A program made the position numbers and the translations under genes. Positions 34,755-43,871 of a stretch of 64,000 nt of DNA are shown piece by piece. Origin of the DNA: Lachnotalea glycerini. Its GTDB lineage: Bacteria > Bacillota > Clostridia > Lachnospirales > Lachnospiraceae. The DNA lies in contig NZ_QICS01000001.1 of NCBI RefSeq assembly GCF_003201285.1, forward strand, positions 334,678 through 398,677, written 5' to 3'. Under the pieces are notes generated by a model. That model had not been told where the DNA came from and made no database searches. It saw only the letters and a program-made list of their open reading frames with translations. How positions within the stretch are numbered: position 1 is the first letter of the stretch; every line of letters begins with the position of its first letter.

Positions 34755-35751
34755 ATTAAATGATGAAAAAAGAATCGAGCTATTAAATCCGCCTCAGAAA
34801 AAGCTGAGGATGGTATTAGATACGGACACCTATAACGAAGCAGATGACCAGTTTGCACTTGCCTATGCCCTACGCTCAGTTGAAAAGCTTGAGGTAGAAG
34901 CAGTATATGCTGCTCCATTTTTTAACGGACGTGTTAAAAGTCCAAAGGAAGGGATGGAGAAAAGCTATGATGAAATATTAAAGATATATCAACTGACCAA
35001 CGAGGCTTCTGACGGTAAAGTATTTCATGGAAGTGATTGCTTTTTAACCGACAAAGAAACACCGGTCATTTCAGAGGCTGCTCTTGATTTGATAAAACGA
35101 GTAAAGAGTAGTTCCAAACCTTTATATGTACTTGCTATTGCTGCAATTACAAATGTCGCCAGCGCTATTTTAATTGATCCGTCTATCATAAATAACATGG
35201 TTGTTGTATGGCTTGGAGGGCATCCACATTTTTGGAAACATACCTGGGAATTTAATTTAAAAGGCGATATCAAAGCAGCTCAGGTAATATTCGACAGTGG
35301 TGTAGCGCTCATACAAATACCATGTATGGGTGTTGCCAGCGGATTAATGACTACAGATTATGAATTAAACCATTATTTAAAGGGAAAAAGTGTAATTGGT
35401 ACCTACCTTGCAGACACGGTATGTAACTTCGCGAAAGACGAATCATTTTTCAAGGAGTATAATAGTATTGTAGATCAGTATCTGGAGGGGACAGCAGATT
35501 ATCCGGATGACTTATGCGGTATCAATGATTACAGCGTAGAAAAATATGCATATTCAAAAATAATATGGGATATTGCAACGGTAGGATATGTAGTAAATCC
35601 CAATTGGGTACATTCAGTCATGACAACAACGCCGATTATTACAGACGATGCACATTGGAAATTTGATGAAAATCGTCATCCAATGAGAGTTTGTACCTAT
35701 ATCAAGCGTGATTGTGTATTTGGAGATCTGTTTTACAAATTATCAAAATAA
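34741..35751 (+). CDS. nucleoside-hydrolase-like protein with altered metal motif
   Basis: This 336-residue protein resembles the inosine-uridine nucleoside hydrolase family, which cuts N-ribosides using a calcium site. The usual N-terminal DxDxGxDD motif is here DTDTYNEADDQFAL, with two extra residues between the aspartates, and AIAAITNVASAI matches the family's second landmark. It is translationally coupled to the kinase upstream and shares the pentose operon. It might release a pentose from a riboside or arabinoside, or hydrolyse another glycoside; the substrate is not known. Confidence 0.7.
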   Translation: MIYPKLNDEKRIELLNPPQKKLRMVLDTDTYNEADDQFALAYALRSVEKLEVEAVYAAPFFNGRVKSPKEGMEKSYDEILKIYQLTNEASDGKVFHGSDCFLTDKETPVISEAALDLIKRVKSSSKPLYVLAIAAITNVASAILIDPSIINNMVVVWLGGHPHFWKHTWEFNLKGDIKAAQVIFDSGVALIQIPCMGVASGLMTTDYELNHYLKGKSVIGTYLADTVCNFAKDESFFKEYNSIVDQYLEGTADYPDDLCGINDYSVEKYAYSKIIWDIATVGYVVNPNWVHSVMTTTPIITDDAHWKFDENRHPMRVCTYIKRDCVFGDLFYKLSK

Positions 35752-35779
35752 ACTGCATAAATGAATAGGGGGATACGAA

Positions 35780-36718
35780 ATGAAAGTATTAACTGTACAG
35801 GACTATCAGCGTGTACGCAGTTGGGTTTATCGATATGCCAAGCATCTTGATATAACAAGATGGCGCTATCATTTTGAAAATGGAAGCAAGGAGGATGTGT
35901 TAGAAGCACTTTTGTTTTATCAAAACAAAGATGGAGGGTTTGGACACGCTCTTGAAATCGATTGCTGGAATCCGAATTCAACACCTGTATGTACCTTTAT
36001 TGCATGGGATATACTAAAAGAAATTGGTTGTGATGACAAAGAAAATCCTATTATCAAGGGTATGATGAAATATTTTGAGAGAGGAGAAGTTTGGACAGAG
36101 CATGGATGCTTATGGTCGATACCCACCAACAATGAATATCCGGTTCAACCTTGGTATCTCTTTCCAAATGCACCATGGTTTCCAGAAGATTGGCCTCCTG
36201 AAAATTATACGAATGCCAATTTTATAAAGTTTGTTCTTAACTACTTTGATAAGAACTCAAAAATTTATAATAACGTATACAATATAATTGATTACCGACT
36301 ATCTTTTATGTCAAAGCTTTCTAATTTCTTTACATTTGCCAAAAGTGATATCGAGCAAACAATAGAAACAAACGATTGGATTGAATTTATAAGATGTCTA
36401 CAAAAATATAACCTAAAAAGCAACGACGAATGTGTACAGCTTTTTACAGAGCTATTGAATATTATGAAACCAACTGCCAATCAAGACGTATACGAAAATT
36501 GCAAAAAAAGAATCGAAAATGAAGATAAAATAGATTCACATGAGCTTGATACAATGGTTGATCAGATAGTAAACGGAATTTGGTCCGAACACGGATTAAA
36601 ATGTGATAATCCGGAACAAAAAATCAACGAGATAGCTTCTCTAGGTGAACTTTGGTGGCCAATTTATAGTATAGTTGATACATTACGAGTATTAAAAAAA
36701 TATAACAGATTAGAGTAA
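35780..36718 (+). CDS. alpha/alpha-toroid (prenyltransferase/squalene-cyclase-repeat-like) protein of unknown function
   Basis: This 312-residue soluble protein has no signal peptide. It begins with helical segments and the repeat-like QNKDGGFGHALE near residues 49-60, which recalls the QxxDGGF motif of terpene-cyclase/prenyltransferase toroids. It is rich in Trp, Tyr and Pro (NAPWFPEDWPPENY). Its position at the end of a pentose operon, before GH3, suggests a role with carbohydrate, perhaps as a binding protein or unusual glycosidase, but no catalytic motif is recognised. Confidence 0.55.
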   Translation: MKVLTVQDYQRVRSWVYRYAKHLDITRWRYHFENGSKEDVLEALLFYQNKDGGFGHALEIDCWNPNSTPVCTFIAWDILKEIGCDDKENPIIKGMMKYFERGEVWTEHGCLWSIPTNNEYPVQPWYLFPNAPWFPEDWPPENYTNANFIKFVLNYFDKNSKIYNNVYNIIDYRLSFMSKLSNFFTFAKSDIEQTIETNDWIEFIRCLQKYNLKSNDECVQLFTELLNIMKPTANQDVYENCKKRIENEDKIDSHELDTMVDQIVNGIWSEHGLKCDNPEQKINEIASLGELWWPIYSIVDTLRVLKKYNRLE

Positions 36719-36879
36719 CTTTTTTAACCATTTAATCATTAATTACATAATTATCCTTGTATTTAAAACTTTTTAGCTTCATTTTGCTTCCTCTTAATCA
36801 ATTGTATATATTTAATAAAATAAGAATCATATAATTACTATATACATTATGAAACAAATTATTTAAAGGAGAGGATATT

Positions 36880-38946
36880 ATGAAGTGTACTAAAAATCAT
36901 CGCTTAACTTATACCAAGCGGGCACAAAGAATAGTAAGTTCATTAACACTGGAAGAAAAAGTATCTTTGATGGGAGGAAATGTATCGCTTAAGGAAATGA
37001 TGGCCGACTTAACAGCAGATGCAAATAACCATTATAATTACATACCGTATTCGGCAGGTGGAATTGAAAAGGCAGGCGTGCCACCAATGCTTTTTTGCGA
37101 CGGTCCAAGAGGTGTGGTTTGCGGAACAGGAAAAAGTACCTGTTTTCCGGTATCCATGTTAAGAGGAGCAACCTTTGATACCGAATTAGAGGAGCAAATC
37201 GGCCACGCCATAGGAAAAGAAATACGTGCATTTGGAGGAAACCTGTTTGCAGGTGTTTGTATTAATCTTCCTTATAATTCAGGGTGGGGCAGAAGTCAGG
37301 AAACATACGGAGAAGAATCCTTTCATTTAGGAGAAATGGGAAGTGCTCTGCTAAGAGGTGTGCAAGATGAAAATATCATTGCATGCATTAAGCATTATGC
37401 CTTTAACCAAATGGAAATTTCACGCTTTAAAGTTAGTGTTGACTGTGACAAGCGAACAGAGCGAGAAGTATTTCTTCCTCATTTCAAACGCTGTATTGAT
37501 GAAGGAGCCGCCTCAGTTATGAGCTCCTACAACCTATATCAGGGAATACAATGCGGACATCATGATTATTTATTAAATCAGGTATTAAAAGAGGAATGGG
37601 ATTTTGACGGCTTCATCATGAGTGATTTTATATGGGGCGTAAAGGATACAGTAGAGGCAGCCAACGGCGGTCAGAATATGGAAATGTGCTGTACAGAGTT
37701 TTTTGGAGAAAAGCTTGTAAATGCGGTAAAAGAAGGTAAGGTTTCAGAATCCAAAATTAACGATGCAGCACTAAGAATTATCCGTACCCTGCTATGCTTT
37801 GAAGAGGCTCGTGAGAATAAACCGAATGAAAGTGTCATTGGATGCAAAGAACACATAGCACTGGCACTTCAAGCCGCCAGAGAAGGAATTACCCTGATAA
37901 AAAATGAAAATCAAGTACTTCCACTGGTCAAGAACAATACAAATAGAATCGTTGTACTTGGAAAGCTGGGAGAAAAGGAAGTAATCGGAGATCATGGCTC
38001 AAGTCAGGTGCATCCGGCCTACATCGTCACTCCGATACAAGGAATTGCAAATATAAGTCCTAAAACAGATGTCATTTATTACAACGGTGAAGATTTAGAA
38101 CATGCTAAAAAATTGGCTGCTAAAGCAGATGCAGTTATTTTTGTAGTTGGTTATGATCATGATGACGAGGGGGAATTTATTTCGGAAGATCAAGATGACT
38201 CCTACACAGGTGCGATCGGGGGAGACAGAAAAGACTCTCTTGGGCTTCATCAAGACGAGATTACCTTAATCAATGAAGTAGGACCTGTAAATAAAAATTC
38301 TGTTGCAGTTTTAATCGGAGGCAACATGATTATGATGGAGGAATGGAAAGATAGCATAAGTGCTATTATTATGGCATATTATGCGGGAATGGAGGGCGGA
38401 ACAGCCATTGCAGAAATTTTGTTTGGTGATGTTAACCCTAGTGGAAAGCTTCCTTTTGTTATTCCATTTAAAGAAACTGATTTGCCTCATGTAGATTGGG
38501 ATACACAGACACAATGGTATGACTATTATCATGGTTATACCAAATTAGAAAAGGAAGGGATTCAGCCTTGCGTACCGTATGGTTTTGGATTATCCTATAC
38601 AACCTTTGCAGTGAGACATCCTTCGTTTATGGCAGATGCTCAAACTATTACAGCCACTTGTGAAGTAATCAATACAGGAGACAGAGCCGGTACTGAGGTT
38701 ATTCAAATGTATGTTGGATTTAAGAATTCTAACGTAGACAGACCTGTAAAAATATTAAGAGGCTTTCAGCGTGTCCGCTTAGATCCAAAGGAAATCAAAC
38801 AAGTTTCAATATCCTGTCCCATCGAGCAATTATGCTGGTATAATGAAGAGACAAAATCAATGGAATTAGAACATATGGAATATGAAATCTATATTGGAAC
38901 CAGCTCTGCAAACAAAGATTTAAGAAGTGGTGTATTCAGTCTGTAA
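36880..38946 (+). CDS. intracellular GH3 glycosidase (beta-xylosidase/beta-glucosidase-like)
   Basis: This 688-residue GH3 protein has no signal peptide. It has the N-terminal barrel with KH motif Lys171-His172 and nucleophile Asp249 (GFIMSDFIWG), the alpha/beta sandwich domain (~325-560) and a C-terminal fibronectin-III-like domain (~600-685; PYGFGLSYTTF). Substrate may be xylo-, arabino- or gluco-oligosaccharide. A 161-base AT-rich gap separates it from the upstream operon, so it may have its own promoter. Confidence 0.9.
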   Translation: MKCTKNHRLTYTKRAQRIVSSLTLEEKVSLMGGNVSLKEMMADLTADANNHYNYIPYSAGGIEKAGVPPMLFCDGPRGVVCGTGKSTCFPVSMLRGATFDTELEEQIGHAIGKEIRAFGGNLFAGVCINLPYNSGWGRSQETYGEESFHLGEMGSALLRGVQDENIIACIKHYAFNQMEISRFKVSVDCDKRTEREVFLPHFKRCIDEGAASVMSSYNLYQGIQCGHHDYLLNQVLKEEWDFDGFIMSDFIWGVKDTVEAANGGQNMEMCCTEFFGEKLVNAVKEGKVSESKINDAALRIIRTLLCFEEARENKPNESVIGCKEHIALALQAAREGITLIKNENQVLPLVKNNTNRIVVLGKLGEKEVIGDHGSSQVHPAYIVTPIQGIANISPKTDVIYYNGEDLEHAKKLAAKADAVIFVVGYDHDDEGEFISEDQDDSYTGAIGGDRKDSLGLHQDEITLINEVGPVNKNSVAVLIGGNMIMMEEWKDSISAIIMAYYAGMEGGTAIAEILFGDVNPSGKLPFVIPFKETDLPHVDWDTQTQWYDYYHGYTKLEKEGIQPCVPYGFGLSYTTFAVRHPSFMADAQTITATCEVINTGDRAGTEVIQMYVGFKNSNVDRPVKILRGFQRVRLDPKEIKQVSISCPIEQLCWYNEETKSMELEHMEYEIYIGTSSANKDLRSGVFSL

Positions 38947-38951
38947 TATGA

Positions 38952-38985
38952 ATAATATAGACAGATAAAACAAGGTATTGCATTA
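38952..38985 (+). repeat. 33-base block shared with 51681-51713
   Basis: ATAATATAGACAGATAAA, then CAAGGTATTGCATTAT, occurs here and (one base shorter) at 51681-51713, where it is part of a good promoter. Here the following TATACT is only 14 bases from TTGCAT, so it looks like a decayed promoter. The rest of 38947-39292 holds a terminator and AT-rich sequence. Confidence 0.7.
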
Positions 38986-39063
38986 TTGTAACTAAGTTAT
39001 ACTGGCATTCCTTGCAGTAAGTGGAACAAAAAAATAGAATAACGATACATGTTATATAAAATC

Positions 39064-39118
39064 AATCCCGAAAGCATTTCTAAAAATAGAATAGAATTGC
39101 TTTCGGGATTAATTTTAT
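39064..39118 (+). terminator. intrinsic terminator between the GH3 gene and the polyol cluster
   Basis: AATCCCGAAAGCA (39064-39076) pairs with TGCTTTCGGGATT (39098-39110), flanked by A-rich and T-rich sequence, so it may work in both directions. Confidence 0.8.
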
Positions 39119-39292
39119 ATTTAAAAAAATATTGGGTACAATCCTCAATAAGAGGTTTACTTTTATAACACCTATTGCTTATCATTATCCGTTTTATCTG
39201 TTTCAAAAAAATAGTAGCTTACATTGATAAAATATGTAATGATAAAAATGTTTAAAAACAACATTTAATCTTTAAAACAAACAATAAATAAG

Positions 39293-39321
39293 TTGACTTT
39301 TCTTTATATCGGTAGTATTAT
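39293..39321 (+). promoter_or_regulatory. strong putative promoter of the polyol/ketose operon
   Basis: TTGACT and TATTAT are spaced by 17 bases, 45 bases before the first dehydrogenase. Between them and the gene lies an AT-rich stretch that may hold DeoR-type operators. Confidence 0.6.
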
Positions 39322-39365
39322 GTTGATAACAAATAAATTATGTTTATTTCAAAGGAGGATTTTGA

Positions 39366-40439
39366 GTGAAAGCATTAGTTAGATATGGGAAAGCATTTGG
39401 AGGTTACCGCTTTATTGATGTTCCAGAGCCGGTGTGCAAAGATGAAGATATTATTGTTGAAATCAAAGCAGCGGCCATATGTGGAGCAGATATGAAACAC
39501 TACAAAGTGGAGAACGGTTCGGACAAATTTAATTCTATTCGTGGACATGAATTTGCCGGTGAAATTGTTAAAATTGGAAAAGATGTAAAGAATTGGCACG
39601 TTGGACAGAGAATAGTATCAGATAATACTGGTCATGTATGCGGTGTTTGCCCATCTTGTGAAACAGGAGATTTTATAACCTGTCCGGAAAAGGTTAACTT
39701 AGGCTTGGATAATAACAGATGGGGAGGAGGATTTACCAAATATTGTATCATACCTGGCGAAATACTTCGAATTCACAAACATGCAATTTGGGAAATTCCA
39801 TCAAATATTACTTATGAAGAGGCAGCCGTAATGGATCCCATTTGTAATGCTTACAAAGCAATTGCACAAAGATCCAAATTATTGCCGGGGCAGGATGTTG
39901 TTGTTTTCGGAACCGGTCCCTTAGGATTGTTTTCTTTGCAGATTGCCAAAATTATGGGTGCTGTCAATATTGTTATGGTTGGATTAGAGGAAGATACCAA
40001 GGTTCGATTTGGTATTGCCAAAGAATTAGGAGCAACTCATGTTGTAAACGCCACTAAGGAAGATGTTGTGTCAAGATGCAGAGATATCTGCGGAAGAGAT
40101 AATTTGGGTTTGGTAGTAGAGTGTTCAGGAGCCAATATTGCATTGCAGCAAGCAATTGCCATGTTAAGACCGAATGGTGAGGTGGTACGTGTAGGCATGG
40201 GCTTTAAACCACTGGAATATTCCATCAATGATATAACCGTCAATGCAATTAATATCATAGGTCATATGGGATATGATACAACATCCTGGAGAAATGCCTT
40301 ACGCTTATTAGAATCAGGAGCCATTCAGGTAAAGCCAATGATTACTCATAGAATAGGGTTATCTGAGTGGGAAAAAGGGTTTGAAGCGATGGCAAATAAA
40401 GAAGCCATTAAGGTAATTATGCATTATGACTGTGATTAG
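39366..40439 (+). CDS. zinc-dependent medium-chain alcohol/polyol dehydrogenase 1
   Basis: This 357-residue MDR-family dehydrogenase has catalytic zinc residues Cys39, His61 and Glu62 (GHEFAGE), a structural zinc site Cys92/95/98/106, and an NAD(P) fold with GTGPLGLFS. It resembles sorbitol/threonine-dehydrogenase-type enzymes that oxidise a secondary alcohol of a polyol to a ketose. The GTG start at 39366 follows AAAGGAGG. It opens an operon with a second dehydrogenase, aldolase and kinase. Confidence 0.88.
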   Translation: MKALVRYGKAFGGYRFIDVPEPVCKDEDIIVEIKAAAICGADMKHYKVENGSDKFNSIRGHEFAGEIVKIGKDVKNWHVGQRIVSDNTGHVCGVCPSCETGDFITCPEKVNLGLDNNRWGGGFTKYCIIPGEILRIHKHAIWEIPSNITYEEAAVMDPICNAYKAIAQRSKLLPGQDVVVFGTGPLGLFSLQIAKIMGAVNIVMVGLEEDTKVRFGIAKELGATHVVNATKEDVVSRCRDICGRDNLGLVVECSGANIALQQAIAMLRPNGEVVRVGMGFKPLEYSINDITVNAINIIGHMGYDTTSWRNALRLLESGAIQVKPMITHRIGLSEWEKGFEAMANKEAIKVIMHYDCD

Positions 40440-40577
40440 CTGATTACAATTGCGATTGCTAAGAAAATAATTGCTATCTCTCTTTAGGGTGTTGAAATCT
40501 TTTAAATGGAAAAGGAAATAAGCTTTATTATAGTATGTGTAGAGACAAAAACTAAACTATTTTAGGAGGGTTATTTT

Positions 40578-41951
40578 ATGAGTAATACTGTTCAAAAACC
40601 AAATTGTGGGGCAAGACTGGATCGTCTGCCAAACAGCAAATGGCATTGGTCTATGTTTGGAATGGTTGCATTTAGTTTATTGGTGTGTTGGAGTAATGCA
40701 ATCGGAGGATTAGTTTTAGCTCAATTAAAGGAAATCGGATGGGCAGATAATAACATTAGTGCAACGTTTGTATCCTTAACAACTACTGGAATGTTCTTTG
40801 GAGCACTCATTGGCGGAATTGTAGGCGATAAAATCGGACGTAAAAGAGGTTTTTTATTATTTGAAACCATACATATTATTGCAATGCTTGTAGGTGCATG
40901 TTCACCTAATATGTCATTTTTAATTGTTTGCCGTTTTGTAATGGGATTTGGGCTTGGAGCTTTATTAGTAACATTATTTGCAGGATTTACAGAATACATG
41001 CCTGGGCGTAATCGTGGTACTTGGTCAAGCAGAGTTTCCTTTATAGGAAACTGGTCCTATCCTATTTGTTCTATCATTGCAATGGCTATTACTCCCGCAA
41101 TTGCTGCTGCTATGAATTGGAGAGTGCAGTTTGTAGTACCATCCGTCTTGTCACTGATTGCTACCTTGATTGCATTAAAGAAATTTCCCGAATCACCAAG
41201 ATGGCTAGAGGCACAAGGTAGATACGAAGAAGCAGATAAGATTATGACTGCAATTGAACAGTCTATTCAGAGTAAAACAGGAAAAGAATTAGAAACCATC
41301 ACTTTGGCAACAGAGAAAAAAGAAGAAAAAGTAATTCCATTTTCTCATTTGTTTCAAGGAGCTTTATTAAAAAGGGTTATTTTAGGTTCTTTTGTACTAA
41401 TTGCAATGAATGTGGTTCAATATACCTTGATTAACTGGCTTCCAACTATTTTTCTTTCTCAAGGAATTAATTTAAAAGATTCCATTGTTTTAAATACAAT
41501 GAGTATGTTTGGTGCCCCATTTGGTATTTTTATTGCAATGCTGATTATGGATAAGATTCCACGTAAGGTAATGGGACCAGGGTTGTTACTTTTGATAGCA
41601 GGACTCGGTTACATCTATTCCTTGCAAACCAGTATGAGTATGCTTACCCTAATCGGTTTTTTTCTTATTACATTTGTATATATGTATGTTTGCTATGCTT
41701 CAGCAGTGTATGTTCCTGAAATATGGCCAACAGAAGCGAAGCTTCGAGGCTCTGGAGTTGCAAATGCAGTAGGACGTATCAGTGGAATTATTGCTCCTTA
41801 TGCAGTTGCTAACTTATTAGACACAAAAGGAGTTACCGGGGTGTTTGTACTGCTTGGCAGTGTAGCTATAATTGTTGCAGTTGTTATCCTCTTTATAGGC
41901 GTTGAGACTAAGGGGGCATCTGTAGAAGAAATTGGTTCAGAAGCAGCTTAA
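40578..41951 (+). CDS. MFS transporter (sugar/organic acid porter type)
   Basis: This 457-residue membrane protein has about 12 hydrophobic helices and the MFS loop motif GGIVGDKIGRKRGF between TM2 and TM3, and FPESPRW after TM6, typical of sugar-porter and AAHS-like carriers. It probably imports the polyol, sugar or sugar acid used by the surrounding enzymes. Its gene lies between the two dehydrogenases, with RBS TTAGGAGG. Confidence 0.88.
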   Translation: MSNTVQKPNCGARLDRLPNSKWHWSMFGMVAFSLLVCWSNAIGGLVLAQLKEIGWADNNISATFVSLTTTGMFFGALIGGIVGDKIGRKRGFLLFETIHIIAMLVGACSPNMSFLIVCRFVMGFGLGALLVTLFAGFTEYMPGRNRGTWSSRVSFIGNWSYPICSIIAMAITPAIAAAMNWRVQFVVPSVLSLIATLIALKKFPESPRWLEAQGRYEEADKIMTAIEQSIQSKTGKELETITLATEKKEEKVIPFSHLFQGALLKRVILGSFVLIAMNVVQYTLINWLPTIFLSQGINLKDSIVLNTMSMFGAPFGIFIAMLIMDKIPRKVMGPGLLLLIAGLGYIYSLQTSMSMLTLIGFFLITFVYMYVCYASAVYVPEIWPTEAKLRGSGVANAVGRISGIIAPYAVANLLDTKGVTGVFVLLGSVAIIVAVVILFIGVETKGASVEEIGSEAA

Positions 41952-41977
41952 AGATAAAGTAAAAAGGAGAGGAAAAA

Positions 41978-43021
41978 ATGGATAATACAAAGGCAATTTT
42001 AGTAGTTCCGGGCACAATGGAAATAAAACCAGCAAGAGTGCCTATGCCAAATGAGGATGAAGTATTGATAAAAGTTGAGTATGTCGGTATTTGTGGATCA
42101 GATGTACATGGTTTTGAATCAGGACCATTTATTCCTCCATCCGATCCGAATCAGGAAATTGGCTTAGGCCACGAATGTTCAGGTACGGTAGTAGGATTGG
42201 GAGCGAAAGTTAAAAAATTTAAAATAGGAGACCGTGTCAATATTGAACCCGGTGTACCTTGTGGAAAATGCAGATTTTGTTTGGAAGGAAAATATAATAT
42301 TTGTCCAGATGTAGATTTTATGGCAACACAGCCAAACTATCGAGGCACTCTGACCAATTATCTCACTCATCCAGAGAGCTTTACTTATAAATTACCAGAT
42401 AATATGAGTATGATGGAAGGTGCACTAGTAGAACCAGCCGCTGTTGGGATGCATGCTGCAGCCAAGGCAGAAGTAACACCTGGGAAAAAAATAGTTATTT
42501 TAGGAGCAGGTTGTATTGGACTTATGACTTTGCAGGCGTGTAAAACAATGGGTGCAACAGAAATAGTTGTTGTTGATGTATTAGAAAAACGTTTGGAATT
42601 AGCAAAAAAGCTTGGTGCAATGGAGGTAATCAACGGTATTGAAGAGGATACTGTTGCAAGGTGCAAAGAAGTACTTGGAAGTTTAGGTGCAGATATTGTA
42701 TTTGAGACAGCAGGATCACAAGTAACTGCAAGGCAAACTCCTCTGCTGGTGATGCGAGGTGGTAAGATTATGATTGTAGGAACAATACCGGGAGAGACAC
42801 CAATTGATTTCCTAAAAATTAATCGTGAAGTTGTTATTCAAACTGTTTTTCGCTATGCCAATGATTATCCCACTACGATTCAAGCTATTTCAAAAGGAGG
42901 CTTTGACGTAAAATCAATGGTTACCCATATTTATAACTATAAGGATGTACAAAAGGCCTTCGAAGAATCAGTAAACTGTAAGAAAGACATAATCAAAAGT
43001 GTCATCAAAATGAAAAAATAG
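41978..43021 (+). CDS. zinc-dependent polyol dehydrogenase 2 (L-iditol/xylitol dehydrogenase-like)
   Basis: This 347-residue MDR dehydrogenase has catalytic zinc residues Cys39, His65 and Glu66 (GLGHECSG), a structural zinc site Cys95/98/101/109 and the nucleotide motif GAGCIG. The pattern EPGVPCGKCRFCLEGKYNIC is characteristic of sorbitol/xylitol dehydrogenases, which make D-fructose or D-xylulose from the polyol. It starts 26 bases after the MFS gene and ends 11 bases before the aldolase. Confidence 0.88.
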   Translation: MDNTKAILVVPGTMEIKPARVPMPNEDEVLIKVEYVGICGSDVHGFESGPFIPPSDPNQEIGLGHECSGTVVGLGAKVKKFKIGDRVNIEPGVPCGKCRFCLEGKYNICPDVDFMATQPNYRGTLTNYLTHPESFTYKLPDNMSMMEGALVEPAAVGMHAAAKAEVTPGKKIVILGAGCIGLMTLQACKTMGATEIVVVDVLEKRLELAKKLGAMEVINGIEEDTVARCKEVLGSLGADIVFETAGSQVTARQTPLLVMRGGKIMIVGTIPGETPIDFLKINREVVIQTVFRYANDYPTTIQAISKGGFDVKSMVTHIYNYKDVQKAFEESVNCKKDIIKSVIKMKK

Positions 43022-43032
43022 GAGAATAAAAT

Positions 43033-43869
43033 ATGTTAGGAAATATCAAATACTGGGAAAACAAAGCGCTTTTAGGTCATTATGCAATTCCACACTTTAA
43101 TGTGTGGAATGCAGAAATGCTGATGGGAGTAATCGATGCAGCGGAGGAAGCAAAGGCGCCGGTCATTATTTCTTTTGGTACCGGATTTGTAGGTAATACT
43201 TCCTTTGAAGATTTCAGTCATATGATGGTATCCATGGCAAAAAAAGCATCGGTACCCGTTATTTTGCACTGGGATCATGGACGTAGTATGGAAATTGTAC
43301 AAAATGCATACAATCATGAAATGAATTCTGTGATGAGAGATGCCTCTGCTTTCGAATTTGAAGAAAATATAAAATTAACAAAGGAAGTAGTAGATTATTT
43401 CCATCCTTTGGGAATACCTGTAGAAGCAGAGCTCGGACATGTGGGAAATGAAACCGTGTATGAAGAAGCATTAGCCTCTTATCAGTATACCAATCCAGAT
43501 CAGGCAGCAGAATTTGTGCAAAGAACCGGCTGTGATTCGCTTGCTGTGGCAATCGGAAACCAACATGGAGTGTATACGTCAGAACCGAAATTAAATTTTG
43601 AAGTAATAGAAAAAGTAAGAGCTGCCGTAAATGTACCTTTGGTGTTACATGGGGCATCCGGAATCAGTGACGCTGACATAAAAAGAGCAATTTCCTTAGG
43701 AATTGCCAAGATTAATATACATACCGAGTTATGCCTAGCTGCAATGGACGCTATACAGGCAAATACAAATGACAGCTTTTTAGAAATTGAACGTAAAGTA
43801 AGAAGTGCCGTAAAAGAGCGTGCATTAGAAAAGATTGAGCTATTTGGTACAAAAGGAAGGGCGGAATAG
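43033..43869 (+). CDS. class II ketose-(bis)phosphate aldolase, GatY/FbaA family
   Basis: This 278-residue zinc aldolase splits a ketose phosphate to DHAP and an aldehyde. Asp81 and His82 (LHWDHG) are the catalytic acid and a zinc ligand; AELGHVG supplies further ligands, and LHGASG and GNQHGVY bind phosphate and metal. The usual DGS motif after the active site reads RDAS (Arg102-Asp103), a change from fructose-bisphosphate aldolases that may alter substrate choice. With the PfkB kinase next to it, a ketose-1-phosphate is a likely substrate. Confidence 0.88.
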   Translation: MLGNIKYWENKALLGHYAIPHFNVWNAEMLMGVIDAAEEAKAPVIISFGTGFVGNTSFEDFSHMMVSMAKKASVPVILHWDHGRSMEIVQNAYNHEMNSVMRDASAFEFEENIKLTKEVVDYFHPLGIPVEAELGHVGNETVYEEALASYQYTNPDQAAEFVQRTGCDSLAVAIGNQHGVYTSEPKLNFEVIEKVRAAVNVPLVLHGASGISDADIKRAISLGIAKINIHTELCLAAMDAIQANTNDSFLEIERKVRSAVKERALEKIELFGTKGRAE

Positions 43870-43871
43870 GA

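Noticed and set aside
43259-43657. 132-residue open frame on the minus strand
   Set aside because: It is antisense to the class II aldolase, which has all active-site motifs.
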